Shown here: positions 38,094-49,832 of the stretch, piece after piece
How the letters are laid out: each line of letters begins with the position of its first letter
Numbering within the stretch: the stretch's first letter is position 1
Source: Saccharothrix sp. ALI-22-I
Lineage (GTDB): Bacteria > Actinomycetota > Actinomycetes > Mycobacteriales > Pseudonocardiaceae
Direction of reading: 5' to 3'
Length of the DNA stretch: 64,000 nucleotides
NCBI RefSeq assembly: GCF_001984175.1
Contig: NZ_MTQP01000059.1
Location: 186,001-250,000, forward strand
Translations under genes and position numbers: made by a program
Notes under the pieces: generated by a model
Databases searched by the model: none
What the model saw: the letters and a program-made list of their open reading frames with translations, nothing else
Told to the model about the DNA's origin: nothing

Positions 38094-39011
38094 TCAGGAG
38101 TCGCGACGCCTGGTCCGGTCGTCGCGCTCCACGTCCACCGGTTCCACCGGTTCCATCCCCGGTTCCGTGTCCACCGGCTTCGTCCCCGGTTCCGTGTCCA
38201 CCGGTTCCATCCCCAGCTCCGTGTCCGCCAGCTCCGTGTCCGCCGGTTCCGTGTCCGCCGGTTCCGTGTCCAGCAGCTCTATCCCCAGCTCCGTGTCCGC
38301 CGGTTCCGTGTCCGCCGGCTGCACGTCCGCCGGCTGCACGTCCACCTGTTCCGTGACCAGCGGCTCGATCGCCACCGGCTCCTCCACCACCGGTTGCTGG
38401 TCGGGCACGGTCACCTCGGCCTCGTCCTCGACGGGTTCGAGCACGACGCGGACCTCCTCGTGCGTCACCGGCGCGGACGGGTCCTCCCGCTCGGTCACGA
38501 CGTGCTTGACCAGCCGAACCCGGCCGAACTCCACATCACTGGCGCTGACGTCGAGGTCTTCCAGGTACTGGGTGACCGACTCGTCCGGCGCGGCCTCATG
38601 GCGGCCGTGCCGCTCCGGGGTGGCGGTCGGCATGGGCCTGGTGTCGGCCCGATCGCCGTCCGCCGGCTGGTCGGGGCCACCGCCGCGGCGGGACGGGGTC
38701 ATGCCGTAGTACTCGTAGAGCTCGTCCTGCTGCTTCTTTGACAGGTACTGCTCCGACACGTCGATCCGCGGCGCGTCCTTCACCCGGTGCCGGTCCACCG
38801 GCACCATGATCACGCCGTTGGCCATGGTCGCGTCCTGGATCGGCACGAACGACTCCCGGTGGCCGAACAGGCGGCCGGTCCGCACCGAGGCCCAGATCGG
38901 CCTGCCGTTCTGTTCGTCGAGCCAGACCTGTTTCACCGAGCCGATGTGCTTGTTGTGCTCATCGACCACTTCGCAGTCGTACAGGAGGTCCACGTCGGCC
39001 TCGTTGATCAT
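38094..39011 (-). CDS. PRC-barrel and DUF2382 protein with acidic repeat tail
   Basis: A 305-residue protein. A PRC-barrel (about 1-75, with YDCEVVDEHNKHIGSVKQVW and WASVRTGRLFGHRESFVPI) is followed by a linker, a DUF2382-like segment (about 150-210, RVRLVKHVVTEREDPSAPV) and a tail of about 100 residues built of DTEPA/DTEL/EPVD repeats. PRC-barrel plus DUF2382 proteins are stress proteins of unknown mechanism. The ATG at 39011 follows AAGGGGA. Repeat number likely varies between strains. Confidence 0.8.
   Translation of the reverse strand: MINEADVDLLYDCEVVDEHNKHIGSVKQVWLDEQNGRPIWASVRTGRLFGHRESFVPIQDATMANGVIMVPVDRHRVKDAPRIDVSEQYLSKKQQDELYEYYGMTPSRRGGGPDQPADGDRADTRPMPTATPERHGRHEAAPDESVTQYLEDLDVSASDVEFGRVRLVKHVVTEREDPSAPVTHEEVRVVLEPVEDEAEVTVPDQQPVVEEPVAIEPLVTEQVDVQPADVQPADTEPADTELGIELLDTEPADTEPADTELADTELGMEPVDTEPGTKPVDTEPGMEPVEPVDVERDDRTRRRDS
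38130..38350 (-). repeat. imperfect 15-nt-based tandem repeats in the PRC gene
   Basis: Words such as GTGTCCGCCGGTTCC and GTGTCCACCGGTTCC recur about a dozen times in frame, coding the acidic D-T-E-P-A type tail. Unit lengths are multiples of 3, so copy changes keep the frame. Confidence 0.85.
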
Positions 39012-39121
39012 GGCCAGGGTCCCCTTCGCGTGTGGTGGCACGTCTAGAGGGGGATTCCCGGCGCTCAGGGCACCTATTCGGCTGCCGCCCATTCGTGTGG
39101 GGAACGTCCTGCGAAAGAGGT

Positions 39122-39901
39122 TCAGAGTCGGCGGTTCGCCAGCACCGGCAACGTCTGCCTCGCCCGCGTGACACTGTCGGTGTCCACATCGACCAGGATC
39201 TGGCCCGGCTCACCGGCCAACTGCTCGACCACCGCGCCCAGCGGTGAGGCCACCGTGCTGAAGCCGACGCCCGTGGGCGCGCCGCCGTGGTCGACCTGCG
39301 GATCGGCCTGGCCGCAGGCCAGCACCCACGACGTGCAGTCCAGCGCCCTGGCCCGCACCAGCAGCTCCCACTGCTCCCGCTTGCCCGGCCCCGCGCCCCA
39401 CGACGCGCACAGCAGCACGGCCGTCGCGCCCCGGTCCGCCAACGCCCGGAACAGTTCGGGGAACCGCACGTCGTAGCAGGTGGCCAGGCCGAGCGTGACG
39501 CCGTCGACCTCCACGGTCACCGGCTCGGAGCCCGGCGCGACCGTGCGCGACTCGGTGAACCCGAACGCGTCGAACAGGTGGATCTTGTCGTAACCCACGT
39601 GGTGGCCACCGCCCGTGACCAGCAGGGTGTTCGTCACCCGGCCGTCCGGCGCGGGCGTGAACATGCCCGCCACGATGACCACGGCGTGCTCGTCGGCGAT
39701 ATCGCGCACCACGCTGGCCCACACCCCGTCCAGGGGCTCGGCCACCTGCCCCAGCGGCACGCCGAACCGGCACATCGTGGCCTCGGGGAACACGACCACG
39801 CGGGCACCGCCGGCCGCCGCGCGCTTGGTCTCCGAGCGCACCAGGTCGAGGTTCGCCGCCGGGTCCGTGGACGAGTTGATCTGGCAGAGAGCGACACGCA
39901 T
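39122..39901 (-). CDS. nitrilase-superfamily amidase
   Basis: A 259-residue carbon-nitrogen hydrolase. The catalytic triad is visible: Glu in VVVFPEATMCRF, Lys in VGYDKIHLFDAFGF and Cys in LATCYDVRFPELF. The pattern is that of the Nit1/Nit2 branch, which includes deaminated-glutathione and omega-amidases; the substrate is not certain. The ATG at 39901 begins MRVALCQINS. The upstream solute-binding gene is divergent. Confidence 0.87.
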   Translation of the reverse strand: MRVALCQINSSTDPAANLDLVRSETKRAAAGGARVVVFPEATMCRFGVPLGQVAEPLDGVWASVVRDIADEHAVVIVAGMFTPAPDGRVTNTLLVTGGGHHVGYDKIHLFDAFGFTESRTVAPGSEPVTVEVDGVTLGLATCYDVRFPELFRALADRGATAVLLCASWGAGPGKREQWELLVRARALDCTSWVLACGQADPQVDHGGAPTGVGFSTVASPLGAVVEQLAGEPGQILVDVDTDSVTRARQTLPVLANRRL

Positions 39902-39930
39902 GCAGCCCACTCTAGGTAGTGTCGGGACTC

Positions 39931-41475
39931 GTGCGCCCCCTCTTGCCCCCGATCGTCGTCGCAGCCGTCCTCATCGCTGCGGGGTGCACGGGCACGACGA
40001 CACCGAACGCCGAGGGCACGGCGGACAACAGCGCGCTCGTGCTGGCCGATCCGGTCGAACCGGGCACGCTGAACCCGCTGCTCGGCTACGGCCGCGAGGG
40101 CGTGTCCAAGCTGTACGACGGCCTGGTGGAGCACCGCGCGGACGGCTCGGTGCGGCCCCAACTCGCGGTCGACGCGCCCACGCCCGGCGCGGACGGGCTG
40201 AGCTGGACGGTGAAGCTGCGCGAGGACGTGAAGTTCGCCGACGGCACGGCGTTCGGCCCCGAGGACGTGGTGGCGACCTACCGGGCGTTGCTGGACCCGG
40301 CGTCGGGCACGACCGAACGGGCCGCGTACGCGGAGCTGACCGGCGTGGAGCAGCTGGACGTGCGCACGGTCCGGTTCACGCTGGCCCGGCCGTGGGCGGC
40401 GTTCCCGCACATGCTGGTGCTCGGCATCCTGCCCAGCGAGGCGCTCGGCGGCCCGCTGGCGGACGTGAAGCCGGTCGGCACCGGCCCCTACAAGCTGGTG
40501 GACTGGCGCAAGGGCGACCGGATGGTGCTGGAGTCCAACGCCTCCTACTTCGGCGGCGAGCCGAAGGTCCGCAAGGTGACCGTGGTGTTCGTGCCGGACG
40601 ACAACACGCGCGCCCAGCGCCTGCAGGCGGGCGAGTTCGACGGCACCGAGCTGCCGCCCCGGCTGGCCGCGTCGTTCGGCTCGGTCAACGGCATGCGGGT
40701 GATCACGCACCGCAGCGCCGACCTCCGTGCCATCACACTGCCGGGTGGCCCCGTGACGGGTGACAGCGCGATCCGGGTGGCGTTGAACCACGCGGTCAAC
40801 CGCAAGGGCATGGTCGACAACCTGCTGGGCGGCAAGGGCCGGCCGGCGAGCACGCCGGTGCCGGACACGCTGCCGGAGTTCGTGGAGACCGGCGCCGGGT
40901 TCGCCTACGACAAGGCGCAGGCCGAGCTGCTGCTGGACCAGGCGGGCTGGGTGCGCGGCGCGGACGGCGTGCGTGCGCGTGACGGCGTGCCGGCCCGGTT
41001 CACCCTGATGTACCCGATCGGGGACGTGGTGCGCGCCGACCTGGCCACCGCGTTCGCCGCGGACGCCAAAGCGGTCGGGATCGACGTGCAGCTGGCCGGG
41101 CTGAGCTGGGAGGCCGTCACGCCCCGGCTCGGCGTGGACGCCCTGCTGCACGGCGGCGGCACCCCGTTCGACCCGGACCTGATGACCTACCGGCCGCTGC
41201 ACACCGGCAACCCGTGGGGCTACTCGAACCCGCAGGTCGACGCCGCCCTCGACACCGGCCGCACGCTGCTGGACCCGGCGCAGCGGGCGGCGGCGTACAA
41301 GCAGTTCCAGCGGGCGTACGCGGCGGCTCCCGGCATGGTGGTGCTGGCGTCGGTGCAGCACACGTACGTGGTCCGGGAGAACTGGAACGGTTACCAGGAG
41401 GTCGTGGACCCCTACGCGCACGGCGCGCTGTCGTGGGGCCCCTGGTGGAACCTGGAGAAGTGGACGCCCCGGTAG
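39931..41475 (+). CDS. ABC transporter solute-binding lipoprotein, family 5 (peptide type)
   Basis: A 514-residue extracytoplasmic binding protein. A short signal peptide ends in the lipobox LIAAGC near residue 18, so LspA and Lgt should process it. Family segments are PGTLNPLLGYGREGVSKLYDG and YKLVDWRKGDRMVLESNASY, with the conserved NHAVNRKGMVDNLL. TAGTGT (39917-39922) ends 8 nt before GTG 39931, which suggests a leaderless start; GTG 39919 is in frame. No permease or ATPase is adjacent, so it is an orphan binding protein. Confidence 0.87.
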   Translation: MRPLLPPIVVAAVLIAAGCTGTTTPNAEGTADNSALVLADPVEPGTLNPLLGYGREGVSKLYDGLVEHRADGSVRPQLAVDAPTPGADGLSWTVKLREDVKFADGTAFGPEDVVATYRALLDPASGTTERAAYAELTGVEQLDVRTVRFTLARPWAAFPHMLVLGILPSEALGGPLADVKPVGTGPYKLVDWRKGDRMVLESNASYFGGEPKVRKVTVVFVPDDNTRAQRLQAGEFDGTELPPRLAASFGSVNGMRVITHRSADLRAITLPGGPVTGDSAIRVALNHAVNRKGMVDNLLGGKGRPASTPVPDTLPEFVETGAGFAYDKAQAELLLDQAGWVRGADGVRARDGVPARFTLMYPIGDVVRADLATAFAADAKAVGIDVQLAGLSWEAVTPRLGVDALLHGGGTPFDPDLMTYRPLHTGNPWGYSNPQVDAALDTGRTLLDPAQRAAAYKQFQRAYAAAPGMVVLASVQHTYVVRENWNGYQEVVDPYAHGALSWGPWWNLEKWTPR

Positions 41476-41502
41476 ATCAGGGGTAGGTCGGCGCGGGTCC
41501 CG

Positions 41503-42255
41503 TCAGCGCAGGTCCCAGACGACGACCTGGAGCGAGATCGACGGGTCGAGCGGGTCGGCGGGGGACGTGCCGGTCACCGTGGCGTAGCCGATCCGCTTGC
41601 CGCGCGTGGTGAAGCAGAAGGTGTTGCCCCGACGGGCGGACGCCCTGGTGTTCCCCGCGGTGGCGCGCAGGAGATCGGCGCACTGGGCTTGCCCCGGTGG
41701 CACGTCGCCCTCCCAGTCGGCCACTTTGTCGCTGGTGACGGAGGTCGCGTCGCCGTAGGCGAGGTCCCCGACCGCGAACCCCGCCTGCGGCTCGGGGTAG
41801 TCGAAGAACCAGCCGCTGCGCGGGCCGCCGTCCCCGAGCAGCTTCACCGAGCCTTCCCACCACACCTGGACGGGAGCCGCGGCGGGGATGGTGGGCCGGG
41901 GCGGGGGAGAGGTGGTGGTCGTGGGCTCGGGAGTGGTGGTCGTCGGCTCGGTGGTCGTGGGCTCCGTCGTGGTGGTCGGCTGGTCACGGGTAGTGCTGTC
42001 CACCGCGGTCGGGCCGCTGTCGGCCGTGCCTTCGACGCCGGAATCCCGAAGCCCCCACGCCATGACGACGACCCCGCACAGCACGAGCACAGCGCCCAAC
42101 AAAGCCCACAGGTAGGAGTGGAGGTTGGCGGCCGGCGGGTGGATGTTGACCGTGTCGACCTGAGTGGCCTGGACCGACGCCCCCAGGGACCCCGTCGTGA
42201 CCTTGTTGTCGGTCGTGGGGGCGTCGGAGTGCCGCCCGGTCCCGTCCTCGGTCAT
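41503..42255 (-). CDS. single-pass membrane protein with Thr/Pro stalk and possible amyloid-like N-terminal motif
   Basis: A 250-residue protein. Residues 1-40 are cytoplasmic, with NKVTTGSLGASVQATQVDTV and then NIH, a pattern of alternating small and V/Q/A residues. Helix about 48-68 spans the membrane. Residues 72-125 are a Thr/Pro/Glu-rich stalk; the rest is an extracellular domain with two Cys (QAQCADLL, NTFCFTTRGKRIGY), probably sensing or binding. No catalytic motif was recognised. The N-terminal pattern is discussed in the findings. Confidence 0.7.
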   Translation of the reverse strand: MTEDGTGRHSDAPTTDNKVTTGSLGASVQATQVDTVNIHPPAANLHSYLWALLGAVLVLCGVVVMAWGLRDSGVEGTADSGPTAVDSTTRDQPTTTTEPTTTEPTTTTPEPTTTTSPPPRPTIPAAAPVQVWWEGSVKLLGDGGPRSGWFFDYPEPQAGFAVGDLAYGDATSVTSDKVADWEGDVPPGQAQCADLLRATAGNTRASARRGNTFCFTTRGKRIGYATVTGTSPADPLDPSISLQVVVWDLR

Positions 42256-42354
42256 CGCGTCGCCCCCTCGTCGTGCCCCTGCGACATGGTGTACACGAAT
42301 AGGTAGGGGGCCGACTCGGAAATGCCGGACCGGCCCGGAACACCAGGGGGCGCA

Positions 42355-43491
42355 GTGACGATCTTCCTCGATTCGGCCGGTTCCTCGCTGCCGCCGCGTG
42401 AGGTCCTCGACGAGGTGATCGGGCACCTGCGGCGGGAGGCCGAGATCGGCGGGTACGTCGCCGCGCGGGAGCGGGCGGAGGACCTGGAGGCCGGGTACGG
42501 GGTGTTCGCCGAACTGCTGGGCGCGTCGCCGGACGAGATCGCGTTCACCGACAGCGCCACCCGGTCGTGGCTGGCCGCGTTCGACGCGGTGCCGTTGGCC
42601 GCCGGTGACCGGGTGCTGTTCAGCGAGGCCGAGTACGCGGGCACCGCGATCCCCATCCTGCACCGGGCGCGGGAGGTCGGCGCGATCGCGGAGGCGGTGC
42701 CGTCGGACTCGTTCGGGCAGGTCGACGTGGGTGCGTTGAAGGAGATGCTGGACGAGCGGGTGAAGCTGGTCTCGCTGGTGCACGTGCCGACCAACGGCGG
42801 GCTGGTGAACCCGGCGCGCGAGGTCGCCGACGCGGCGCACGAGGTAGGCGCGCTGGTGTTGCTGGACGCGTGCCAGTCGATCGGACAGCTGCCCGTGCGC
42901 GCCGACGAGCTGGGCGTGGACCTGATCACCGGCACCGGCCGCAAGTGGCTGCGCGGGCCGCGCGGCACCGGTGTGCTGGTGGTCCGACGGGAAGCCGCCG
43001 CACGCATGAAGCCCCGGCTGGTGGACCTGCACAGCGCCCAGTGGGTGGCGCCGGGCGAGATCCGGCTGCGGGACGACGCGCGGGTGTACGAGATCTGGGA
43101 GACGAGCATCGCCGACCGGCTCGGGTTCATCGCGGCGGCCCGGTACGCGCTGGCCAAGGGCCTGGACGTGATCGAACGCGAGGTCGGCTCCCGCGCCCAG
43201 CAGCTGCGTGACGGTCTGAGCGCGCTGCCCGGCGTGACCGTGCGGGACGTGGGCCTGCGCAAGGCGGGCATCGTCACCTTCACCGTGGACGGCGTGGCGG
43301 CCGCCGACGTGCGCGACCGGCTGGCCCGCGAGGGCGTCACGGTCACCGTCAGCGAGGCGTCCTCGACCCTGCTGGACATGACCCGGCGCGGGCTCGACGA
43401 GGTGGTGAGGGCCTCACCGCATTACTTCGTCGAGCCCGCGCAGGTCGACCAGGCCGTCCGGTCCGTCGAGGTGATCAGCAGGTCGCGTTGA
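42355..43491 (+). CDS. class V aminotransferase-fold PLP enzyme
   Basis: A 378-residue PLP enzyme. Landmarks are FLDSAGSSLPPREVLDEVI, FTDSATRSWLAAFDAV, SLVHVPTNGGLVNPAREVA, LLDACQSIGQLPVRADELG and the PLP-lysine GTGRKWLRGPRGTGVLVVR (Lys about 199). It resembles the desulfurase/isopenicillin-epimerase/EgtE-like group, without a clear substrate signature. The GTG at 42355 has AGGGGG 4 nt upstream. It is not the same subgroup as the SAM-IV-controlled enzyme. It overlaps the convergent peptidase gene by 17 nt. Confidence 0.85.
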   Translation: MTIFLDSAGSSLPPREVLDEVIGHLRREAEIGGYVAARERAEDLEAGYGVFAELLGASPDEIAFTDSATRSWLAAFDAVPLAAGDRVLFSEAEYAGTAIPILHRAREVGAIAEAVPSDSFGQVDVGALKEMLDERVKLVSLVHVPTNGGLVNPAREVADAAHEVGALVLLDACQSIGQLPVRADELGVDLITGTGRKWLRGPRGTGVLVVRREAAARMKPRLVDLHSAQWVAPGEIRLRDDARVYEIWETSIADRLGFIAAARYALAKGLDVIEREVGSRAQQLRDGLSALPGVTVRDVGLRKAGIVTFTVDGVAAADVRDRLAREGVTVTVSEASSTLLDMTRRGLDEVVRASPHYFVEPAQVDQAVRSVEVISRSR

Positions 43492-44788
43492 TGATCCGCG
43501 GCGGGCAGTCGGAGTAGTCCAGGAACAGTTGCACCGCGGTGTCGTTGCGCGCCGTCTGCGCCGCGATCACCGTGTCACGCGGGTAGAAGCCGCTGGTGCC
43601 GCCGGCCGACGCGGGGTACATCTCGAACGTGTAGCTCCAGATCTTGTGCGCACCCCACATCCAGTCGTCGATGCTGCCGTCGGTGACGTACAGGTCGCTG
43701 GCCTGCTGCGGGGTGTAGCCGTTCAGCGCGGCCATCCGCCTGCCGAGGGTGGCGAAGACGTTGGCCTGAGTGGCGTTCAGGCCCGGCGCGGTGTCGTTGT
43801 AGGTGTAGCCGTACGGCCACAGGACCAGTTCCGAGTACGTGTGCCAGTCGATGTTGGACTTGATCTGCTGCACACCGCCGACCACGCGGCTGGCCACGAA
43901 GTCGCGCACGCGGGCGGTTTCCGGCGCGGAGAACGCCGACGGGCCGCGGTAGGTGTCGCTCGACCCGCTGCCGCTGGAACCGCCGCAGCAGCCCCACTGG
44001 TAGCCCCAGTTGCGGTTGGGGTCGGTGCCGGTCGCGGTGGAGTTCGGCTGCCGGTTCTTGCGCCACGCGCGGAACGAGCCGGTCGCGATGTCGTACTCCG
44101 AGCCGTCCGGGTTGACGCTGGGGATCACCCAGATCTCCCGGCTGTCGACGGTGTTCTTGATGGTCGAGTTGGACGCGTAGTTGTCCGTGTACCGCTTGAT
44201 GATGTGCAGGCACATCTCCACGGTCAGGTGCTCACGCGCGTGCTGGTTGCAGTTGAACAGCACCTCGGGCTCGGCCTCGTCGACCGACGGGTTGTCGCTG
44301 ATCTTGATCATCCACAGGTCGCGGTTCTGGTACGACTTGCCGATGCTGCGCATGGTGACCAGGTTCGGGTGGTCGGTCACCGCCTGGTTCATCTCGGCGA
44401 CCATCTCGGCGTAGTTGTGGTAGCCGGTGTAGCCGGACGGGAAGTCCAGGGCGCCGAGCTCGGGGTCGGCGAACTCCGCCTTGCCCAGGCCCGCGAGTTG
44501 GGCGTCCGCGTCACCCGTGTTCTTCATCGGCAGCCCGGTGGCGCGCAACGCCCACTGCTGCCGCGGTTCGGCGATCACAGTGAGCGTGTCGCCGTTCTGA
44601 CCGAGGACGTCGACCCCGGTCCGGGCGACCTTGGTCCGCGCTTCGGGGGTGGTGGCGGTGACCTCGAAGACGGTCCGCTCGGTGTTTTGCGCGGTCGACT
44701 GCTGAGCCGACCCGGGGTACGCAGGGAGTACCAGGGTCACGCTCGCGACCAACGCGGCGGCCACGAGGCCGCGTCGCTTGGTGAACAT
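43475..44788 (-). CDS. secreted M14 zinc carboxypeptidase
   Basis: A 437-residue precursor. The signal peptide (MFTKRRGLVAAALVASVTLV, cleavage near AQQ at about 29) is followed by a pro-region and a peptidase domain. Zinc ligands are His and Glu in FNCNQHAREHLTVEM and His in NIDWHTYSELVLWPYGY; the substrate-binding segment is SVNPDGSEYD, and the catalytic Glu is in WSYTFEMYPAS. The type resembles carboxypeptidase T. The ATG at 44788 follows GGAGGC; the TTG one codon upstream is not needed. Confidence 0.92.
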   Translation of the reverse strand: MFTKRRGLVAAALVASVTLVLPAYPGSAQQSTAQNTERTVFEVTATTPEARTKVARTGVDVLGQNGDTLTVIAEPRQQWALRATGLPMKNTGDADAQLAGLGKAEFADPELGALDFPSGYTGYHNYAEMVAEMNQAVTDHPNLVTMRSIGKSYQNRDLWMIKISDNPSVDEAEPEVLFNCNQHAREHLTVEMCLHIIKRYTDNYASNSTIKNTVDSREIWVIPSVNPDGSEYDIATGSFRAWRKNRQPNSTATGTDPNRNWGYQWGCCGGSSGSGSSDTYRGPSAFSAPETARVRDFVASRVVGGVQQIKSNIDWHTYSELVLWPYGYTYNDTAPGLNATQANVFATLGRRMAALNGYTPQQASDLYVTDGSIDDWMWGAHKIWSYTFEMYPASAGGTSGFYPRDTVIAAQTARNDTAVQLFLDYSDCPPRIINATC

Positions 44789-44824
44789 CAAGCCTCCATC
44801 ATCAGCAGGGTTTGCGACGGAGAT

Positions 44825-47986
<3,162 letters not shown>

Positions 47987-47987
47987 G

Positions 47988-48143
47988 ATGCCGAAGGAAT
48001 ACGTGGTCATCGGCCTGTTGGCGTTGGCCGGTTTCCTGATCGGCGGTGTCTACAGCACCTGGAAGACGGCCCGGGGTCTGGCGATCGTGCTGATCGTGCT
48101 CACCCTGGTCTCGTTGGGCGCCGCCCTGACCTGGCTGCTGTAG
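47988..48143 (+). CDS. small two-helix membrane protein after hisB
   Basis: A 51-residue protein with two hydrophobic segments (about 6-24 and 32-50) and a short basic loop (STWKTARG). The ATG is 1 bp after the hisB stop, so it is in the hisDCB transcript. No known role. Confidence 0.65.
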   Translation: MPKEYVVIGLLALAGFLIGGVYSTWKTARGLAIVLIVLTLVSLGAALTWLL

Positions 48144-48190
48144 CCCGCACGGGCGCGGGCGGGTTTGGCTGTCTGCGTATGGTTGGTCAC

Positions 48191-48781
48191 ATGTCGTCAC
48201 CGGGTGAGGCCATCATCACCGTCGGTCGTCCCCGGGAACGGGCCGACGCCGCCCGCAACCGGGCCCGCGTGCTCGCCGCCGCGGAAGAGGTGTTCGCGGC
48301 CGCCGGTGGGGCGGTCGGCGTGACGATGGAGGACATCGCGCGTGCTGCCGGGGTCGGCCGCGCGACGCTCTACCGGCGTTACCCGGACACGACGTCGATC
48401 GCGCAGGCGCTGCTGGACGAGCACGAGTACGAGATCCAGGAGAGCATCCTCACCGGACCGCCGCCGCTCGGGCCGGGCGCGCCACCGGACGAGCGGCTGG
48501 CCGCGTTCTACCGGACCATGGTCGGCCTGCTGGAACGGCACCTGCACCTGGTCCTCGGCGCGGAGACGGGCCGGGCCCGGTTCCGGGCCGGGGCGTACGG
48601 GTTCTGGCGGCGGCACGTCGCCGGGCTGGTGGACGGGGCTCCGACGGCCGTCGTGGACGCCCTGATGGCGCCGCTGGCCCCCGAGGTCTACCAGTACCAG
48701 AGACAGGTGCGCGGCCTCGGCCCGGACGAGGTGGTCGCGGGCTTGGACTGGCTCACGAGACGTGTTCTCGCAGGTAGTTAG
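48191..48781 (+). CDS. TetR family transcriptional regulator
   Basis: A 196-residue regulator. The HTH (about 14-58) has RNRARVLAAAEEVFAAAGG and MEDIARAAGVGRATLYRRYP; the C-terminal ligand domain is of the SBD-like type common in actinobacteria. -10 TATGGT (48178-48183) ends 7 nt before the ATG at 48191, so the message is probably leaderless; ATG 48179 lies inside the -10 and is rejected. It overlaps the convergent kptA by 29 nt. Confidence 0.87.
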   Translation: MSSPGEAIITVGRPRERADAARNRARVLAAAEEVFAAAGGAVGVTMEDIARAAGVGRATLYRRYPDTTSIAQALLDEHEYEIQESILTGPPPLGPGAPPDERLAAFYRTMVGLLERHLHLVLGAETGRARFRAGAYGFWRRHVAGLVDGAPTAVVDALMAPLAPEVYQYQRQVRGLGPDEVVAGLDWLTRRVLAGS

Positions 48782-49283
48782 GGGGCACGGCGGCAGCCAG
48801 CCACACGCCGTTCGTACTCACCCGGAACTCGTGCCCGTCGCCTGCCATGGCGGCCGCGTCGACCGCCAGCACCACCGGCTTCCCCCGGCGTGACCCGACC
48901 CGCACCGCCGTCTCGACCGAGGCGGACAGGTGCACGTCGTGCCGCGACATCGGCCGCAGCCCCTCCCGCAGGATGTCGGGCAGGTACCGGGCCACCGTCC
49001 CGTGGAACAGCACCGGCGGCGGCGGGACAACGGGCAGGTCCAGCTCCACCGCCACGGTGTGGCCCTGGCTGGCCCGGATGCGCCCGTCCACGATCTCGTA
49101 CCGCTGCTTGTCGTTGCGCGCCACGACTTCCAGCACGTTCTCGCGGCTCACGCCCAGGGCGTCGAGGAACTCGTCCAGGTCCACCCAACCCGCCGGGTCC
49201 AGGGTCAACCCCACTCGTCCCGGGTCGTGGCGGAGGTGTTTCGACATCCGCTTCGACAAGCGGATCATTTCCTTCTCTTGCAC
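48753..49283 (-). CDS. kptA: RNA 2'-phosphotransferase (KptA/Tpt1)
   Basis: A 176-residue enzyme that moves an RNA 2'-phosphate to NAD+. Landmarks are SKRMSKHLRHDPGRVGLTLD (catalytic Arg/His region), SRENVLEVVARNDKQRYE, IRASQGHTVAVELDL, LFHGTVARYLPDILREGL and DVHLSASVETAVRVGSRRGK. Bacteria lack the fungal splicing pathway, so its role may be RNA repair or 5'-phosphate ADP-ribosylation. The start is uncertain between GTG 49283 and ATG 49268. Confidence 0.92.
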   Translation of the reverse strand: MQEKEMIRLSKRMSKHLRHDPGRVGLTLDPAGWVDLDEFLDALGVSRENVLEVVARNDKQRYEIVDGRIRASQGHTVAVELDLPVVPPPPVLFHGTVARYLPDILREGLRPMSRHDVHLSASVETAVRVGSRRGKPVVLAVDAAAMAGDGHEFRVSTNGVWLAAAVPPNYLREHVS

Positions 49284-49317
49284 GACCCCCAGTGCAGCAC
49301 GACCGCGCAACCGGATA

Positions 49318-49779
49318 TCAGGTGCCGCCCTCGATGACGGGCTTCAGCTTCGGCGCCCCCGGGCCGTCCACGGCCTGCTCGTCCTCGAAGTTGTGCAGGA
49401 AGCAGCTGCGCAACGACAGGCACCCGCACCCGATGCACGACGTCAGCCGGTCCCGCAGCCGCCGCAGCGCGTCGATCCGGGCGTCCAGCTCGGTCTGCCA
49501 GCTGGTGGACAGCCTGCTCCAGTCGGACTTGGTCGGCGTGCGGTTGTCCGGCAGCGTCGCCAACGCGGCGTGCACGTCCTCCAGCGACAGCCCCACCCGC
49601 TGCGCGGTGCGGATGAACGCCAGCCGCCGCAACACCGACCGCGCGTACCGGCGCTGGTTGCCCGCCGTCCGCTCGGACGCGATCAGTCCCCGTTCCTCGT
49701 AGAACCTCAACGCGGTGTGCGGCACGCCGCTGCGTTCGGCCACCTGACCGATGGTCAACACTTCCGGCAACTTGCTCAC
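49318..49779 (-). CDS. soxR: redox-sensitive MerR-family regulator SoxR
   Basis: A 153-residue regulator. The MerR HTH (about 8-75) has LTIGQVAERSGVPHTALRFYEERGLIA in two parts: LTIGQVAERSGVPHTALRF and YEERGLIASERT. The [2Fe-2S] cluster motif C-x2-C-x-C-x5-C is CIGCGCLSLRSC (about 115-126). Actinobacterial SoxR responds to redox-active compounds, often antibiotics. The GTG at 49779 is 6 nt beyond the -10, so it is leaderless. It is divergent from the split transketolase, a possible target or neighbour only. Confidence 0.93.
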   Translation of the reverse strand: MSKLPEVLTIGQVAERSGVPHTALRFYEERGLIASERTAGNQRRYARSVLRRLAFIRTAQRVGLSLEDVHAALATLPDNRTPTKSDWSRLSTSWQTELDARIDALRRLRDRLTSCIGCGCLSLRSCFLHNFEDEQAVDGPGAPKLKPVIEGGT

Positions 49780-49785
49780 GTGCCC

Positions 49786-49816
49786 ATCCTATGGGTTGAC
49801 CTCCACCTAAGTCGAA
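49786..49816 (-). promoter_or_regulatory. soxR promoter with 19-bp MerR-type spacer
   Basis: On the minus strand, -35 TTCGAC (49816-49811) and -10 TAGGAT (49791-49786) are separated by exactly 19 bp, the long spacer MerR proteins correct. A dyad GAC-N-T...A-N-GTC overlaps it. The transketolase start at 49833 is 17 bp away. Confidence 0.6.
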
Positions 49817-49832
49817 GTTGTTTGGTGGGTGC

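Noticed and set aside
38130-38350. Short repeats that could look like a CRISPR array
   Set aside because: Units are contiguous, in frame and code an acidic tail; there are no unique spacers and no cas genes.
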